Shown here piece by piece: positions 9,811 to 18,196 of a stretch of DNA of 64,000 nucleotides (its first letter is position 1; every line of letters starts with the position of its first letter). The DNA lies in NCBI RefSeq assembly GCF_900129845.1, contig NZ_FQXB01000002.1:312501-376500 (forward strand), written 5' to 3'. The notes beneath the pieces were generated by a model, which worked only from the letters and a program-made list of their open reading frames with translations, searched no databases and had not been told where the DNA came from. The position numbers and the translations under genes are program-made. This stretch comes from Cognatiyoonia sediminum (GTDB taxonomy: Bacteria > Pseudomonadota > Alphaproteobacteria > Rhodobacterales > Rhodobacteraceae).

Positions 9811-9926
9811 AGAGTAGTCTCCTTATGGCTTATTCACATATTTGTGTTCCAAGCCCAATTTTCAATGTGTTGGCGGTTTAAACGGAAGAAATGCGACGAT
9901 CTTAAGGCGTTGAAAAATATCAATGA

Positions 9927-10367
9927 TTACTCTGGAATATCCGCTTGAGACCGTCTGGTTTGCCAATCGCCCAAACGCGACACGTAAGACGGCACCATGT
10001 TGGGAATTAAGAGGAATTCACTCATGGAGACCAACTTCCATCCCTGCCCTTCATCGCCAAAAACGATCTTGGCTTCATGCGACGCCGGCAGTCGCGCGAC
10101 AAAGAAAAAGACGTGAACATCTGGTCGGAAATTGGCGCGATACCTGCGTTTCCAAATCAAATCTTCGGGCTGAAGATCCAACCCCACTTCCTCTTTGGTT
10201 TCTCTGATCAACGTGTCTTCGGGTGTCTCGTTCCCCTCGCGACCGCCGCCAACAAAATCCCACATGTTCGGATAGGGGATATCCGGCTTGTCATCGCGCA
10301 AGCTGATCAAAAGCTTGTCGCCAATAAACAAGGCGACTTTGCACCCATGGAAACTTTGTTCTGCCAT
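9927..10367 (-). CDS. Nudix hydrolase
   Basis: The 146-residue protein contains a complete Nudix box, G-x5-E-x7-REUXEEXGU, as GREGNETPEDTLIRETKEEVG (about residues 43-63), in a typical Nudix fold with WDFVGGG before it. It hydrolyses a nucleoside diphosphate linked to another group; the substrate cannot be predicted. It is divergent from the Pol IV gene 34 bp away. A role in nucleotide-pool cleaning next to a translesion polymerase is only a guess from position. Confidence 0.92.
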   Translation of the reverse strand: MAEQSFHGCKVALFIGDKLLISLRDDKPDIPYPNMWDFVGGGREGNETPEDTLIRETKEEVGLDLQPEDLIWKRRYRANFRPDVHVFFFVARLPASHEAKIVFGDEGQGWKLVSMSEFLLIPNMVPSYVSRLGDWQTRRSQADIPE

Positions 10368-10401
10368 TGTTCTCGTTTCTCAGCTTTCGTAAACTGCCAA
10401 C

Positions 10402-11655
10402 ATGCAAGCCCTATGCAGAGACTGTCTAACCACCTTCGACACCGAAGGGCGATGTCCGGCCTGCCGCAGCCCACGGGTAACACGGCATCCAGAGCTTTTC
10501 GACCTATCCATTGCGCATATGGATTGCGATGCGTTTTATGCATCGGTCGAAAAGCGCGACAATCCAGAGCTTGCGGATAAGACTGTCATCATCGGCGGTG
10601 GCCGCAGGGGAGTTGTGTCGACAGCTTGCTATGTTGCGCGGATCAAAGGCGTGAAATCAGCGATGCCGATGTTCCAAGCCTTGAAGCTTTGTCCTGAGGC
10701 TGTAGTAGTTAAGCCAAGGTTTGAAGCCTATACCGAAGCCTCCAAAGCGATCCGTTCAATGATGGATGAGCTTACGCCTGTTGTCGAACCTTTGTCCCTG
10801 GACGAAGCTTTCATGGATTTGACCGGCACCGCACGCCTGCACGGTGCACCGCCTGCGGTAATGCTGGCGCGATTGGTCAAACGGATGAAAGACGAGCTCG
10901 GTCTAACCGGTTCAATTGGCCTGAGTCACAACAAGTTTTTGGCAAAGGTGGCATCTGATCTGGATAAACCGCGCGGTTTCTCGATCATTGGGAAGGCCGA
11001 AACAACGGAGTTCCTTCGCCCCAAGTCAGTCCGCCTGATCTGGGGCATCGGCCCAATGGCACAAGAAAGCCTCGCGAAAGCAGGCATTCGGACCTTTGAT
11101 GACCTCCTCCGCTGGGATCGACGCGATCTACACGACCGGTTTGGGGGTATGGGGGAGCGATTGTATTCCCTCGCTCGAGGCGAAGATGGGCGTCGGATTT
11201 CGCCCCATACACCCGTTAAAGGCCTATCGAACGAAACCACCTTTCATGAAGACACCAATGACGTTGATATTCTTGATGGCCATATCTGGCGCATGTCCGA
11301 AAAGGTCAGCGCGCGCGCTAAGGCAAAGGATATGGCGGGTCGGGTTGTGACCCTAAAGCTCAAGAAATCCGACCATAAGCTCGTGACGAAACGGCAATCG
11401 CTCTACCACCCAACTCAATTGACTGACGTCATTTATCGCACCGCGCGTGGACTCTTTGATCAGGTTGGTGACAAGGGGCCTTATCGCCTTTTGGGGGTCG
11501 GCATCAGCCAACTCGCCAGCGCGGCTGATGCCGACCGTGAAGGGGATCTGCTAGACCCAGGCGCGAACCGGCGCGCTCAAGCGGAACATGCGGCTGACGA
11601 AATAAGAGAAAAATTCGGTAAGGACGCGATTATCAAGGGGCGGGCGCTGCGTTAG
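10402..11655 (+). CDS. dinB: DNA polymerase IV (Y-family) with an N-terminal zinc ribbon
   Basis: The 417-residue protein has the Y-family core: AHMDCDAFYASVE (metal ligand D41), the SLDEAFMD active-site motif, helix-hairpin-helix segment WGIGPMAQESLAKAGI, and the little-finger domain in the last 120 residues. It makes error-prone bypass synthesis at lesions. Before the polymerase, residues 1-28 carry C5-x2-C8 and C18-x2-C21, a zinc-ribbon-like knuckle absent from E. coli DinB. No LexA box was clearly seen upstream. Confidence 0.94.
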   Translation: MQALCRDCLTTFDTEGRCPACRSPRVTRHPELFDLSIAHMDCDAFYASVEKRDNPELADKTVIIGGGRRGVVSTACYVARIKGVKSAMPMFQALKLCPEAVVVKPRFEAYTEASKAIRSMMDELTPVVEPLSLDEAFMDLTGTARLHGAPPAVMLARLVKRMKDELGLTGSIGLSHNKFLAKVASDLDKPRGFSIIGKAETTEFLRPKSVRLIWGIGPMAQESLAKAGIRTFDDLLRWDRRDLHDRFGGMGERLYSLARGEDGRRISPHTPVKGLSNETTFHEDTNDVDILDGHIWRMSEKVSARAKAKDMAGRVVTLKLKKSDHKLVTKRQSLYHPTQLTDVIYRTARGLFDQVGDKGPYRLLGVGISQLASAADADREGDLLDPGANRRAQAEHAADEIREKFGKDAIIKGRALR

Positions 11656-11660
11656 GCGTT

Positions 11661-11706
11661 CAGAAAATTAAGAAATTTTCTGGCCAAAACTCTTTTCAAG
11701 AGTTTT
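11661..11706. repeat. Two adjacent short palindromes after dinB
   Basis: CAGAAAATT-AAGA-AATTTTCTG (11661-11682) is followed within 3 bp by AAAACTCTT-TTC-AAGAGTTTT (11686-11706). Both stems are perfect 9-mers. The second has a short T run at its end and may end dinB transcription. The paired arrangement suggests a dispersed intergenic palindromic element. Confidence 0.55.
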
Positions 11707-11752
11707 ACTGCACACAGGATCAACACCAACAAAGGGAGGGCACAAGCTGAGC

Positions 11753-11812
11753 ATGCGTATCATCCGCCGACTTCAGCATGGTCCCCGTTCTGCCCTGCAA
11801 ATCCGTTTGTAG
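11753..11812 (+). CDS. Putative leader peptide of the ABC-F gene (19 aa)
   Basis: A short ORF reads MRIIRRLQHGPRSALQIRL and stops with TAG, 66 bp before the ABC-F start. AAAGGGAGGG lies upstream of its ATG at a long spacing of about 12-13 bp. It is Arg-rich (five Arg of 19). Its last codons run into the hairpin at 11792-11815, so a ribosome on this ORF would change the structure. This matches the layout of ribosome-mediated attenuation, which is known for some antibiotic-resistance ABC-F genes. That it is translated is inference. Confidence 0.45.
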   Translation: MRIIRRLQHGPRSALQIRL

Positions 11813-11815
11813 GGC
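11792..11815 (+). promoter_or_regulatory. Attenuator-like hairpin in the ABC-F leader
   Basis: GCCCTGCAAA and TTTGTAGGGC pair over 10 bp (one G-U) around TCCG, overlapping the end of the leader ORF. A second hairpin, CGCGC-TTTG-GCGCG (11842-11855), lies about 20 bp before the ABC-F start and could mask its ribosome site. Confidence 0.5.
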
Positions 11816-11878
11816 TGACCAAAATCCGGTCTGCCCAGTCCCGCGCTTTGGCGCGCACATCATACTGAAAGACCAAAG

Positions 11879-13399
11879 ATGTCCCTGATCCAAATAAACT
11901 CCCTCGGTGTTACCTTAAGCGACCCACTCTTTTCTGACCTTACGTTCACACTCAACAAAGGCGACCGCCTTGGATTGATCGCCGCCAACGGCCGCGGGAA
12001 ATCGACGCTGTTGTCGGTAATTTCTGGAGGGCTGGAACAAACTACTGGTGAAATCACAACCGCGCGCGGCCTACGCGTCGGCGAAGTGGCGCAGTATATC
12101 TCCGCCGACCAATTGAACCTGACACTTTATGATCTCGTTCTCGCGGCCCTTCCACAAGATCAAGCCGACTACGAAAGTTGGCGTGTCGATGTTGCGCTCA
12201 GCGACCTGAACGTCCCTTACGATATCCAACATACAACTCTTTCGGAACTTTCCGGCGGCTGGCAACGCACTGCCCTTCTTGCAGCGACTTGGATCACAGA
12301 GCCTGATGTGTTGCTCTTGGACGAACCGACCAACCACCTCGACCTTGGGCGGATTGGCCTTCTTCAAAACTGGCTCTCTGGTCTTCCGAAAGATACAGCC
12401 GTCATCCTCACCAGCCATGACCGCGCTTTCCTCGATGAAGTGACAAATCGCACGCTCTTCCTAAGGCCAGAACGATCGCGGATCTTCAATGCGCCGTTCA
12501 GCACGGCACGGCAGGAACTCGACATTGCGGACGAAGCGGACGCTCGAAAGTTCGCAAATGATCTCAACAAAGCCCAACAGTTGCGAAAACAAGCCGCGAA
12601 ACTCAAAAACATTGGGATCAACTCAGGTTCAGATCTCTTAGTTGTAAAGACCAAGCAACTGAATGAACGCGCAGCCAAGTTAGAAGCCGCTGCCAAGCCC
12701 GCCCACACAGAGCGGAGCGCAGGCGACATAAAACTCACCAACTCCGGCACTCACGCGAAAGCACTGGTGACGTTGGATGAACTCGACGTCGAAACTCCAG
12801 ACAGCCGCCTTCTATATAAGACTGGAAAAAAATGGATCGCACGCGGAGACCGTGTTGTTTTGCTGGGATCAAACGGAACCGGCAAAACCACGCTTGTACG
12901 GCAGGTTCATGAGGCGCTGTTGGGTCAGGAGTCCCCAATCAAATCTGCAGCTTCGGTTCAGCTTGGATACTCGGACCAGCATCTTACGCAGTTTGACATG
13001 ACAGACACACCAATGCAGGCCGTTACCGGTGCGTTCGATATCGGCGACCAACGCGCGCGGGGCCTTTTGGCGGGTGCCGGTGTCTCAATTCAGATGCAAG
13101 ACACTAAGATTGAGGCGCTTTCGGGGGGTCAAAGGGCTCGTCTGGCAATGCTGATCCTTCGCCTGCAAAACCCCAACTTTTACCTTTTGGACGAACCAAC
13201 CAACCACCTCGACATCGAAGGTCAGGAAGTGCTGGAGCATGAACTTTGCGAACACGGCGTATCCTGTCTGTTGGTCAGTCACGACCGCAGTTTTGTCAGA
13301 AACGTCGGCAACAGATTCTGGCAAATCAAGGGAAAGAGGCTCGAAGAAGTCGACGGACCTAGCGACTTTTTCGCGCAGGAGCTTCGTGCCTCAGATTAA
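11879..13399 (+). CDS. ABC-F family ATPase (ribosome-associated)
   Basis: The 506-residue protein has two ABC domains and no membrane part. The first has Walker A AANGRGKST and signature LSGGW with LLLDEPTNHLDL; the second has GSNGTGKTT, LSGGQRAR and LLDEPTNHLDIEG. The charged linker at about 210-300 is the P-site tRNA interaction motif of the family. ABC-F proteins act on the ribosome, in translation control or in antibiotic protection. It is not one of the housekeeping forms I can name with certainty. The leader peptide and hairpins upstream point to translation-dependent control. Confidence 0.93.
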   Translation: MSLIQINSLGVTLSDPLFSDLTFTLNKGDRLGLIAANGRGKSTLLSVISGGLEQTTGEITTARGLRVGEVAQYISADQLNLTLYDLVLAALPQDQADYESWRVDVALSDLNVPYDIQHTTLSELSGGWQRTALLAATWITEPDVLLLDEPTNHLDLGRIGLLQNWLSGLPKDTAVILTSHDRAFLDEVTNRTLFLRPERSRIFNAPFSTARQELDIADEADARKFANDLNKAQQLRKQAAKLKNIGINSGSDLLVVKTKQLNERAAKLEAAAKPAHTERSAGDIKLTNSGTHAKALVTLDELDVETPDSRLLYKTGKKWIARGDRVVLLGSNGTGKTTLVRQVHEALLGQESPIKSAASVQLGYSDQHLTQFDMTDTPMQAVTGAFDIGDQRARGLLAGAGVSIQMQDTKIEALSGGQRARLAMLILRLQNPNFYLLDEPTNHLDIEGQEVLEHELCEHGVSCLLVSHDRSFVRNVGNRFWQIKGKRLEEVDGPSDFFAQELRASD

Positions 13400-13413
13400 C
13401 CTTGTCAAAGGGG

Positions 13414-13716
13414 TCAGCAGTCACCGCCCGCGACCATCTCGACTTCGGAATAGCGGCCCTGATCGGTCGTTATCTTCGCGCAGGCGCCTGTCGCCGGGTT
13501 GAACCAATAGTTTGTTAGGCCTTCTGACCTCGCCAATTGAAAGCCTAATCTTTGAATGCCGAATTCGGCCTGGCCGGCACGCGCGCCTTGAAACGCGGTT
13601 AGGTCTGATGAACTGCCAATTGTGGGAAGCTCAACGTCGCTTACCACTTCTGGCTCATTACAAGCTGTCAAACCAAATGCCAAAACTACACCCGCGGTTG
13701 ATACTAAAGTCTTCAA
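13414..13716 (-). CDS. Small lipoprotein, function unknown
   Basis: The start is taken as TTG at 13716, with AAAGGA about 8 bp upstream, giving a 100-residue product. It begins with a lipoprotein signal (KTLVSTAGVVLAFGLTAC, lipobox LTAC) so Cys is about residue 19. The mature part is short (NEPEVVSDVELP…) and has two further Cys near the end (GACAKI, GGDC) that could form a disulfide. It lies 28 bp downstream of the secreted-protein gene at 13745, probably in one operon. Confidence 0.7.
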   Translation of the reverse strand: MKTLVSTAGVVLAFGLTACNEPEVVSDVELPTIGSSSDLTAFQGARAGQAEFGIQRLGFQLARSEGLTNYWFNPATGACAKITTDQGRYSEVEMVAGGDC

Positions 13717-13744
13717 AAGTCTGTCCTTTCTAAAAGTTAGCGGA

Positions 13745-14395
13745 TCATTCAATTCCGATGCCGATGTCAAAGGTGACGGGCTGCGCACCTGCATTTACCA
13801 CCTCGACAACATGATCGCCAGATTGCCACAACTGCCCTTGGTACGGCGTGTCAGAGGAAATCAAATCCAACAAAAGAGAGCCATCGGGATTGAAAATCTT
13901 ATAGTCCAACGCGCCGCCCCGCGAGCCAACATCGACACGAAGAAATTGCCCATCTGCCGCGCCCAATAGGTACCGGACGGAAGTTTCAGGGTTTAGAGTT
14001 GTGGACATGACTGTCCCACTTTCGCCAGATGCAAATTGAACTCGTCGATCGCCCGACACAATGGGGAGGCCGTCAGAGAGCGCCATCACATCCGACGCTG
14101 CAGAGCCGTCAACGACACTGAGTTCGGCGACGACGCCATCATTGGCAACGAGACATCGCCAGATGGTATCACCGCTGTCTTGCAACATCACCAGAGAGTT
14201 AGCTTCAGAATATTCGCGCGACAGGACCGTCCCGCTTTGGCCGTCAGCGCCACCAACGACGCGCAGTTGGTCTATACAACCATCAATCGCAGCCTGACCA
14301 ACTTCGGCGGATTGTAGCAATGTTGGTGTCACGGAAAGACAAAGTGCAACGAGATAAGGACGCAAAATTCGTACTCCCGAAAAGAGGGGATTCAT
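13745..14395 (-). CDS. Secreted protein of unknown function
   Basis: The 216-residue protein has a Sec signal peptide (LVALCLSVTPTLLQSA, cleavage near 30). The middle part has two Cys pairs (GCIDQL; RCLVAND). The C-terminal 90 residues (SVRYLLGAADGQFLRVDVG… through GDHVVEVVNAG) resemble the beta-sandwich of PPC or PliI-type lysozyme-inhibitor domains; this is a pattern impression only. It heads a two-gene operon with the small lipoprotein. An envelope role is likely. Confidence 0.72.
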   Translation of the reverse strand: MNPLFSGVRILRPYLVALCLSVTPTLLQSAEVGQAAIDGCIDQLRVVGGADGQSGTVLSREYSEANSLVMLQDSGDTIWRCLVANDGVVAELSVVDGSAASDVMALSDGLPIVSGDRRVQFASGESGTVMSTTLNPETSVRYLLGAADGQFLRVDVGSRGGALDYKIFNPDGSLLLDLISSDTPYQGQLWQSGDHVVEVVNAGAQPVTFDIGIGIE

Positions 14396-14463
14396 AAAAT
14401 TGCGATCGATGGTGCCATTTCAACTTCAAGCTGTCAAAAAATGGCCTAACCGATAGGAACGCC

Positions 14464-15285
14464 CTAAACCATCAAGGCGTCAATCGCGGTTTTGGCTTGT
14501 TCCTTTAACGCTTCAGTCTCGTCCAAAATCTCTCGCGCTTTGTGGAAGTCTAACGCAAAGAACTCATCGACCGGTGGGCGGAGGAGAACGGTGTTTGGGT
14601 GTTTCGCCGCATTTGTACGAACGATGGACTTCTGCATGAGTTGCCCAGCCACATAGTTGACGTCGAATAATCCGGGCCTTTCTGTTGGGTCACCCGTCGC
14701 GCCGCCAGTTACATCTACCGCAACCACGTGGTCAGCCAGATCATGGACCACTGAAATGGGACAAGGGTCTGTTGCATTGCCGTCGATGAAAAAACGACCG
14801 TCCTTCTTAACTGGCAAGAACACACCCGGGATCGCGGATGATGCGGCAACCGCAAATCGGAGATCGCCTTCGTCGAAAATGTTGGCGCATTCACCATAAT
14901 AATCCGTCGCGGACACTTTCAGCGGTATTTCAAGCTCCTCAAATGTCCGCGGAAATTCATCCGGCAAAACGCCTTCAAGCAGGCGCTCCAAATCCAACTG
15001 ACCGAAACGAAACCCGCCTTTCTTGAAGAATGACGTGAAACTTTCGCGATTTATCCTCGTCATATCACGCAGAAGCCCGAGCGGATCATCGAGACCGCTC
15101 TCAATCTCTGCAACGAGTTCATCAGAGGTTATCCCCGCGCAGTAGGCCGCTCCAATGATCGACCCAATTGAAGACCCTGATACCGCGACCGGTCGAATGC
15201 CGAGTTCTTCGAGCGCTCGCAAAACGTGAATGTGGGCCAGCCCGCGCGCACCGCCGGCGCCTAACGCCAAAGAAATCGTTGTCAT
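14464..15285 (-). CDS. Patatin-like phospholipase (RssA type)
   Basis: The 273-residue protein has the patatin oxyanion motif GAGGARGLAHI (9-19), the nucleophile motif GSSIG (Ser39) and the catalytic Asp in DGNATDP. It is a serine/aspartate-dyad acyl hydrolase of the cytoplasm or membrane face. It has no signal peptide. It is monocistronic, on the minus strand 52 bp downstream of the N-formylglutamate amidohydrolase gene. Confidence 0.93.
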   Translation of the reverse strand: MTTISLALGAGGARGLAHIHVLRALEELGIRPVAVSGSSIGSIIGAAYCAGITSDELVAEIESGLDDPLGLLRDMTRINRESFTSFFKKGGFRFGQLDLERLLEGVLPDEFPRTFEELEIPLKVSATDYYGECANIFDEGDLRFAVAASSAIPGVFLPVKKDGRFFIDGNATDPCPISVVHDLADHVVAVDVTGGATGDPTERPGLFDVNYVAGQLMQKSIVRTNAAKHPNTVLLRPPVDEFFALDFHKAREILDETEALKEQAKTAIDALMV

Positions 15286-15337
15286 GTGCTATCTCGCTTC
15301 AAGAAATGCCAAATTAGCGAAGGCTTAAGGCGGTTTA

Positions 15338-16201
15338 TTACTCTGCCGCTAGCTGATCTTCGGTCGGCCGACCAATTGCAGCAATCTCCGCAATCACGCC
15401 CATGAGCAAACGCCGCAAGTTCTCGTAATTTTCGTTCGGTTCTAATGTGGTTTCGTTCAAATAAAGCCCGCGATCGATCTCAATTTGGATCGCGTGCTGG
15501 CCGCGCGATGGTCGACCATAGTGCTGCGCGATAAACGCACCGGCAAAGGGCATATTCCGCGCGACACGAAGCCCGGCATTGGTCATCGCCGCTTCGACAC
15601 GCTCCATAACTGACGACGCAGCCGTCGCACCGAAACGATCCCCAAGAACGATATCTGGACGCGGGGCACCCGGTGGCCCAACGTTTTCTAAGGCTTCATG
15701 CGGCATGGAATGGCAATCGATCAGGATCGCCTCGCCAAATTTGTTTTGGCTTTCATCCAGAAGCGTTTGCAGCATGTCGTGATAGGGCCGCCAATAGTGC
15801 GAAATGCGATGATGCGCCTCGTCCAGCGTCATTTTCCCTCGATAGATCGCACGACCGTTTGCTACGACCCGTGGAATGACGCCCAAACCGCTGGCCACCC
15901 TTGGGTTATGCGAAATCCGACGCACGCCTTCGATCAATGCCTGATCGAGCTCTTCGGGGGCACGGTTTAAATCTACATATGACCTTGGGGCCAAGGCGGT
16001 CAGCAAAGGCGCGCCAAATTCAGGTGCGCTTCTAAACAACTGATCAACAAAAACGTCTTCCGAAGACCGGATCTGCTGCTCGTCGAGCACCGATTTCCGT
16101 AAGAAAGAGACAGGATAGTCGCGACCACTGTGTGGCGACGCAAACACAACCGAGGTTGTGCGTTCCTCTGGACGCCGTAAGTTGTAGGTCGCTGCGCTCA
16201 T
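15338..16201 (-). CDS. N-formylglutamate amidohydrolase family protein
   Basis: The 287-residue protein has the FGase motifs: FASPHSGRDYP (metal-site His), DLNRAPEE, ILIDCHSMPH (His and Glu region) and HAIQIEIDRGLYLNE. Family members release formate from N-formylglutamate in histidine breakdown; a stand-alone copy without hut genes may act on another N-formyl or related amide. The protein is zinc-dependent. Upstream lies a short hairpin (16288-16307) and then tRNA-Val on the other strand. Confidence 0.9.
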   Translation of the reverse strand: MSAATYNLRRPEERTTSVVFASPHSGRDYPVSFLRKSVLDEQQIRSSEDVFVDQLFRSAPEFGAPLLTALAPRSYVDLNRAPEELDQALIEGVRRISHNPRVASGLGVIPRVVANGRAIYRGKMTLDEAHHRISHYWRPYHDMLQTLLDESQNKFGEAILIDCHSMPHEALENVGPPGAPRPDIVLGDRFGATAASSVMERVEAAMTNAGLRVARNMPFAGAFIAQHYGRPSRGQHAIQIEIDRGLYLNETTLEPNENYENLRRLLMGVIAEIAAIGRPTEDQLAAE

Positions 16202-16355
16202 TTCGCCTCCTGCTTGGGATATATGATAGACTGATTTGCAGTTTTATCAAAAGGCCTTGATCCCCTAAGCGACTCCTTTTATAGCACGCGAACCTGACGC
16301 GGTTCGCCCCGCGTCCTGTTTGTTTATGGGACAAGGGCGGCAGCATTAAGGCCAT

Positions 16356-16430
16356 GGACGATTAGCTCAGCGGTAGAGCACTTCGTTGACATCGAAGGGG
16401 TCACTGGTTCAATCCCAGTATCGTCCACCA
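16356..16430 (+). tRNA. tRNA-Val (anticodon GAC)
   Basis: A full cloverleaf of 75 bases: acceptor GGACGAT / ATCGTCC, D-arm with AGCTCAGCGGTAGAGC, anticodon stem CTTCG / CGAAG around TTGACAT (anticodon GAC, reading GUC), and T-arm GGTTCAATCCC. The 3' CCA is encoded. It lies 73 bp upstream of rpmJ on the same strand. Confidence 0.97.
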
Positions 16431-16503
16431 TGGAATTCACCGCACCTTTGGGTGCAAACGCAACTTCGGCGTCACCGCGCGCCGCGACAATGAGGACAGG
16501 TAC

Positions 16504-16629
16504 ATGAAAGTACGTAACTCCCTCCGCTCGCTCAAGCAGCGTCATCGCGATTGCCGCGTCGTGCGCCGTAAGGGCCGCGTCTATGTAATCAACAAGACGC
16601 AGCGTCGGTTCAAAGCCCGTCAGGGTTAA
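16504..16629 (+). CDS. rpmJ: 50S ribosomal protein bL36
   Basis: The 41-residue, very basic product reads [20 protein letters not shown]… and ends [11 protein letters not shown]. It has the bL36 layout, but of the zinc-free type (only one Cys at 17). It forms part of the large ribosomal subunit. A hairpin with a T-rich tail follows directly. Confidence 0.96.
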   Translation: MKVRNSLRSLKQRHRDCRVVRRKGRVYVINKTQRRFKARQG

Positions 16630-16652
16630 GAAATCCGAACCAAGAGTATTGT

Positions 16653-16686
16653 AAGGGGTCGCCTCGCGCGGCCCTTTTTGTTTTTG
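16653..16686 (+). terminator. Intrinsic terminator of rpmJ
   Basis: AAGGG(G)TCGC pairs with GCGGCCCTT around CTCGC, with one bulged G and one G-U pair, and is followed by TTTTTGTTTTTG. Confidence 0.78.
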
Positions 16687-16796
16687 TTTGGCCTGACGAA
16701 ACAACGAAATTTGGCATTTTTCATCTTGCTGCTGGTCAGCGGTCCGCCATTTGGACTACGGTACCTGCAATTTAGTAAGGTAAAGGATTTTGTTCC

Positions 16797-18017
16797 ATGA
16801 AATCATTCCATCTTAAGTCAGCGGCTCTTTCCTGCGCGATGTTATCGTTCGCCGCGCCATTGGCAGCCCAAGAATTTTGCGCAGGTCTTGGTAGTAGCGG
16901 CGTCTGGATAGGCGGCTCTGAAGGGTCCTCCGACATTGCGACGGCAGATAACTATCGCGAGCAAATGGCTTTGGTTCTCGGTGGCTCCGAATACGTTTCT
17001 GTCTTTACGTTGAGCCAGCCGTCAAATGTTCGCATTGAAGCGCAAGGTCGTGGTTCAGGTGATCCGTTGATCGACGTTCTGGATCAAAATGGCTCTCTGG
17101 TCGTGTCCGATGACGACTCAGGTGGGAATGGAGCCTCCAGAGCAGAAATTCCTCTCGATGCCGGCACATATTGTGTGTCGACGAGAAGTTATGACTCCTC
17201 GCCGATGACCGCGTTTGTACGGATCGGGCGCGAAGAACAGGAACCGCTCACCGATGGTGTGGCAAATACGTCCACGAATACGGGATCAGGTTCAGGAGCG
17301 CTGGGGTGTGCAGAGGCAGACTCAATCGGCGTCCTCTCCACCACATTGCAAAGTGAATTGTCGGTCAACCAAGCGCCATTCTTGCGGTTCACTTTGGATG
17401 CGCCATTGACCTTGTCGCTTACAGCAGAAAACCAAGACGCCGATCCGGTTCTTACCCTCTATGACGGTGACGAAAACTATATCGACGAGAACGACGACTC
17501 GGATGGGCTGAACTCTCGCATCGATGTCACCGAAACGCTTCCCGCTGGAGACTATTGCATCGGACTTGACGCTCTGAACGATGCAGACCTTCCGATCCTT
17601 GTGACCGTTTCGGAGTATGATCCGGCCGCGGCGCTTATGGCCTTGGTCGATCGGGCTGAAGCTGCTCCACCACTCGACGGTACTGTTGAAATCGCAGATT
17701 TGGGTGATCTGGCCACTCGGATCAGACGAGATGCACAAGTCACTGACAAAGCAATGTGGTTCAGTGTGAATGTTCCAGAAGGTGGATTGATGCTCATCGA
17801 AGCAATCTCTGTCGATGGCACCGGCGACCCCCTTGTCGCACTCTACGACGACTTTGGGCGCCAAGTCGCTTTGAACGACGACTACGGCGACGGGCTTGAT
17901 TCCCAAGTCGCTGCACGCATCGGTGCGGGCACCTATTACATCGGTCTGAAAGAAGTTTCGCCCGACTCACAAAGTTTCATCCGCATGGGGCTGGAGCGGT
18001 GGGTGCCGGCGAAATAG
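16797..18017 (+). CDS. Secreted protein with three PPC-type beta-sandwich repeats
   Basis: The 406-residue protein starts with a signal peptide (SAALSCAMLSFAAPLAAQ, cleavage near 25). Three repeats follow, each with a 'DP-hydrophobic-x-D-G/D-acidic turn' and a closing 'AGxYxI/VG': DPLIDVLDQNGSLVVSDDDS (about 90), DPVLTLYDGDENYIDENDDS (about 220) and DPLVALYDDFGRQVALNDDY (about 343). They match the bacterial pre-peptidase C-terminal (PPC) domain with Asp-rich, probably calcium-binding turns. No catalytic domain is attached, so a binding or scaffold role outside the cell is likely. Confidence 0.85.
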   Translation: MKSFHLKSAALSCAMLSFAAPLAAQEFCAGLGSSGVWIGGSEGSSDIATADNYREQMALVLGGSEYVSVFTLSQPSNVRIEAQGRGSGDPLIDVLDQNGSLVVSDDDSGGNGASRAEIPLDAGTYCVSTRSYDSSPMTAFVRIGREEQEPLTDGVANTSTNTGSGSGALGCAEADSIGVLSTTLQSELSVNQAPFLRFTLDAPLTLSLTAENQDADPVLTLYDGDENYIDENDDSDGLNSRIDVTETLPAGDYCIGLDALNDADLPILVTVSEYDPAAALMALVDRAEAAPPLDGTVEIADLGDLATRIRRDAQVTDKAMWFSVNVPEGGLMLIEAISVDGTGDPLVALYDDFGRQVALNDDYGDGLDSQVAARIGAGTYYIGLKEVSPDSQSFIRMGLERWVPAK

Positions 18018-18196
18018 CCAAACACTCTAAGTGAATCCGCCAAGCAGCGGATTTGCTTACTCGACCCTCAAAAATATGTTTTTTTTTCGGCAGCTTTTTG
18101 TTACAAAGTTGTCGTAGCGCCTTACTGTTTGGGGCGTTTGGTGTGGAGTGTTACTTAGTTTCTGAAGTTTGCTCTACGAATTGATGGAGTAAACTT

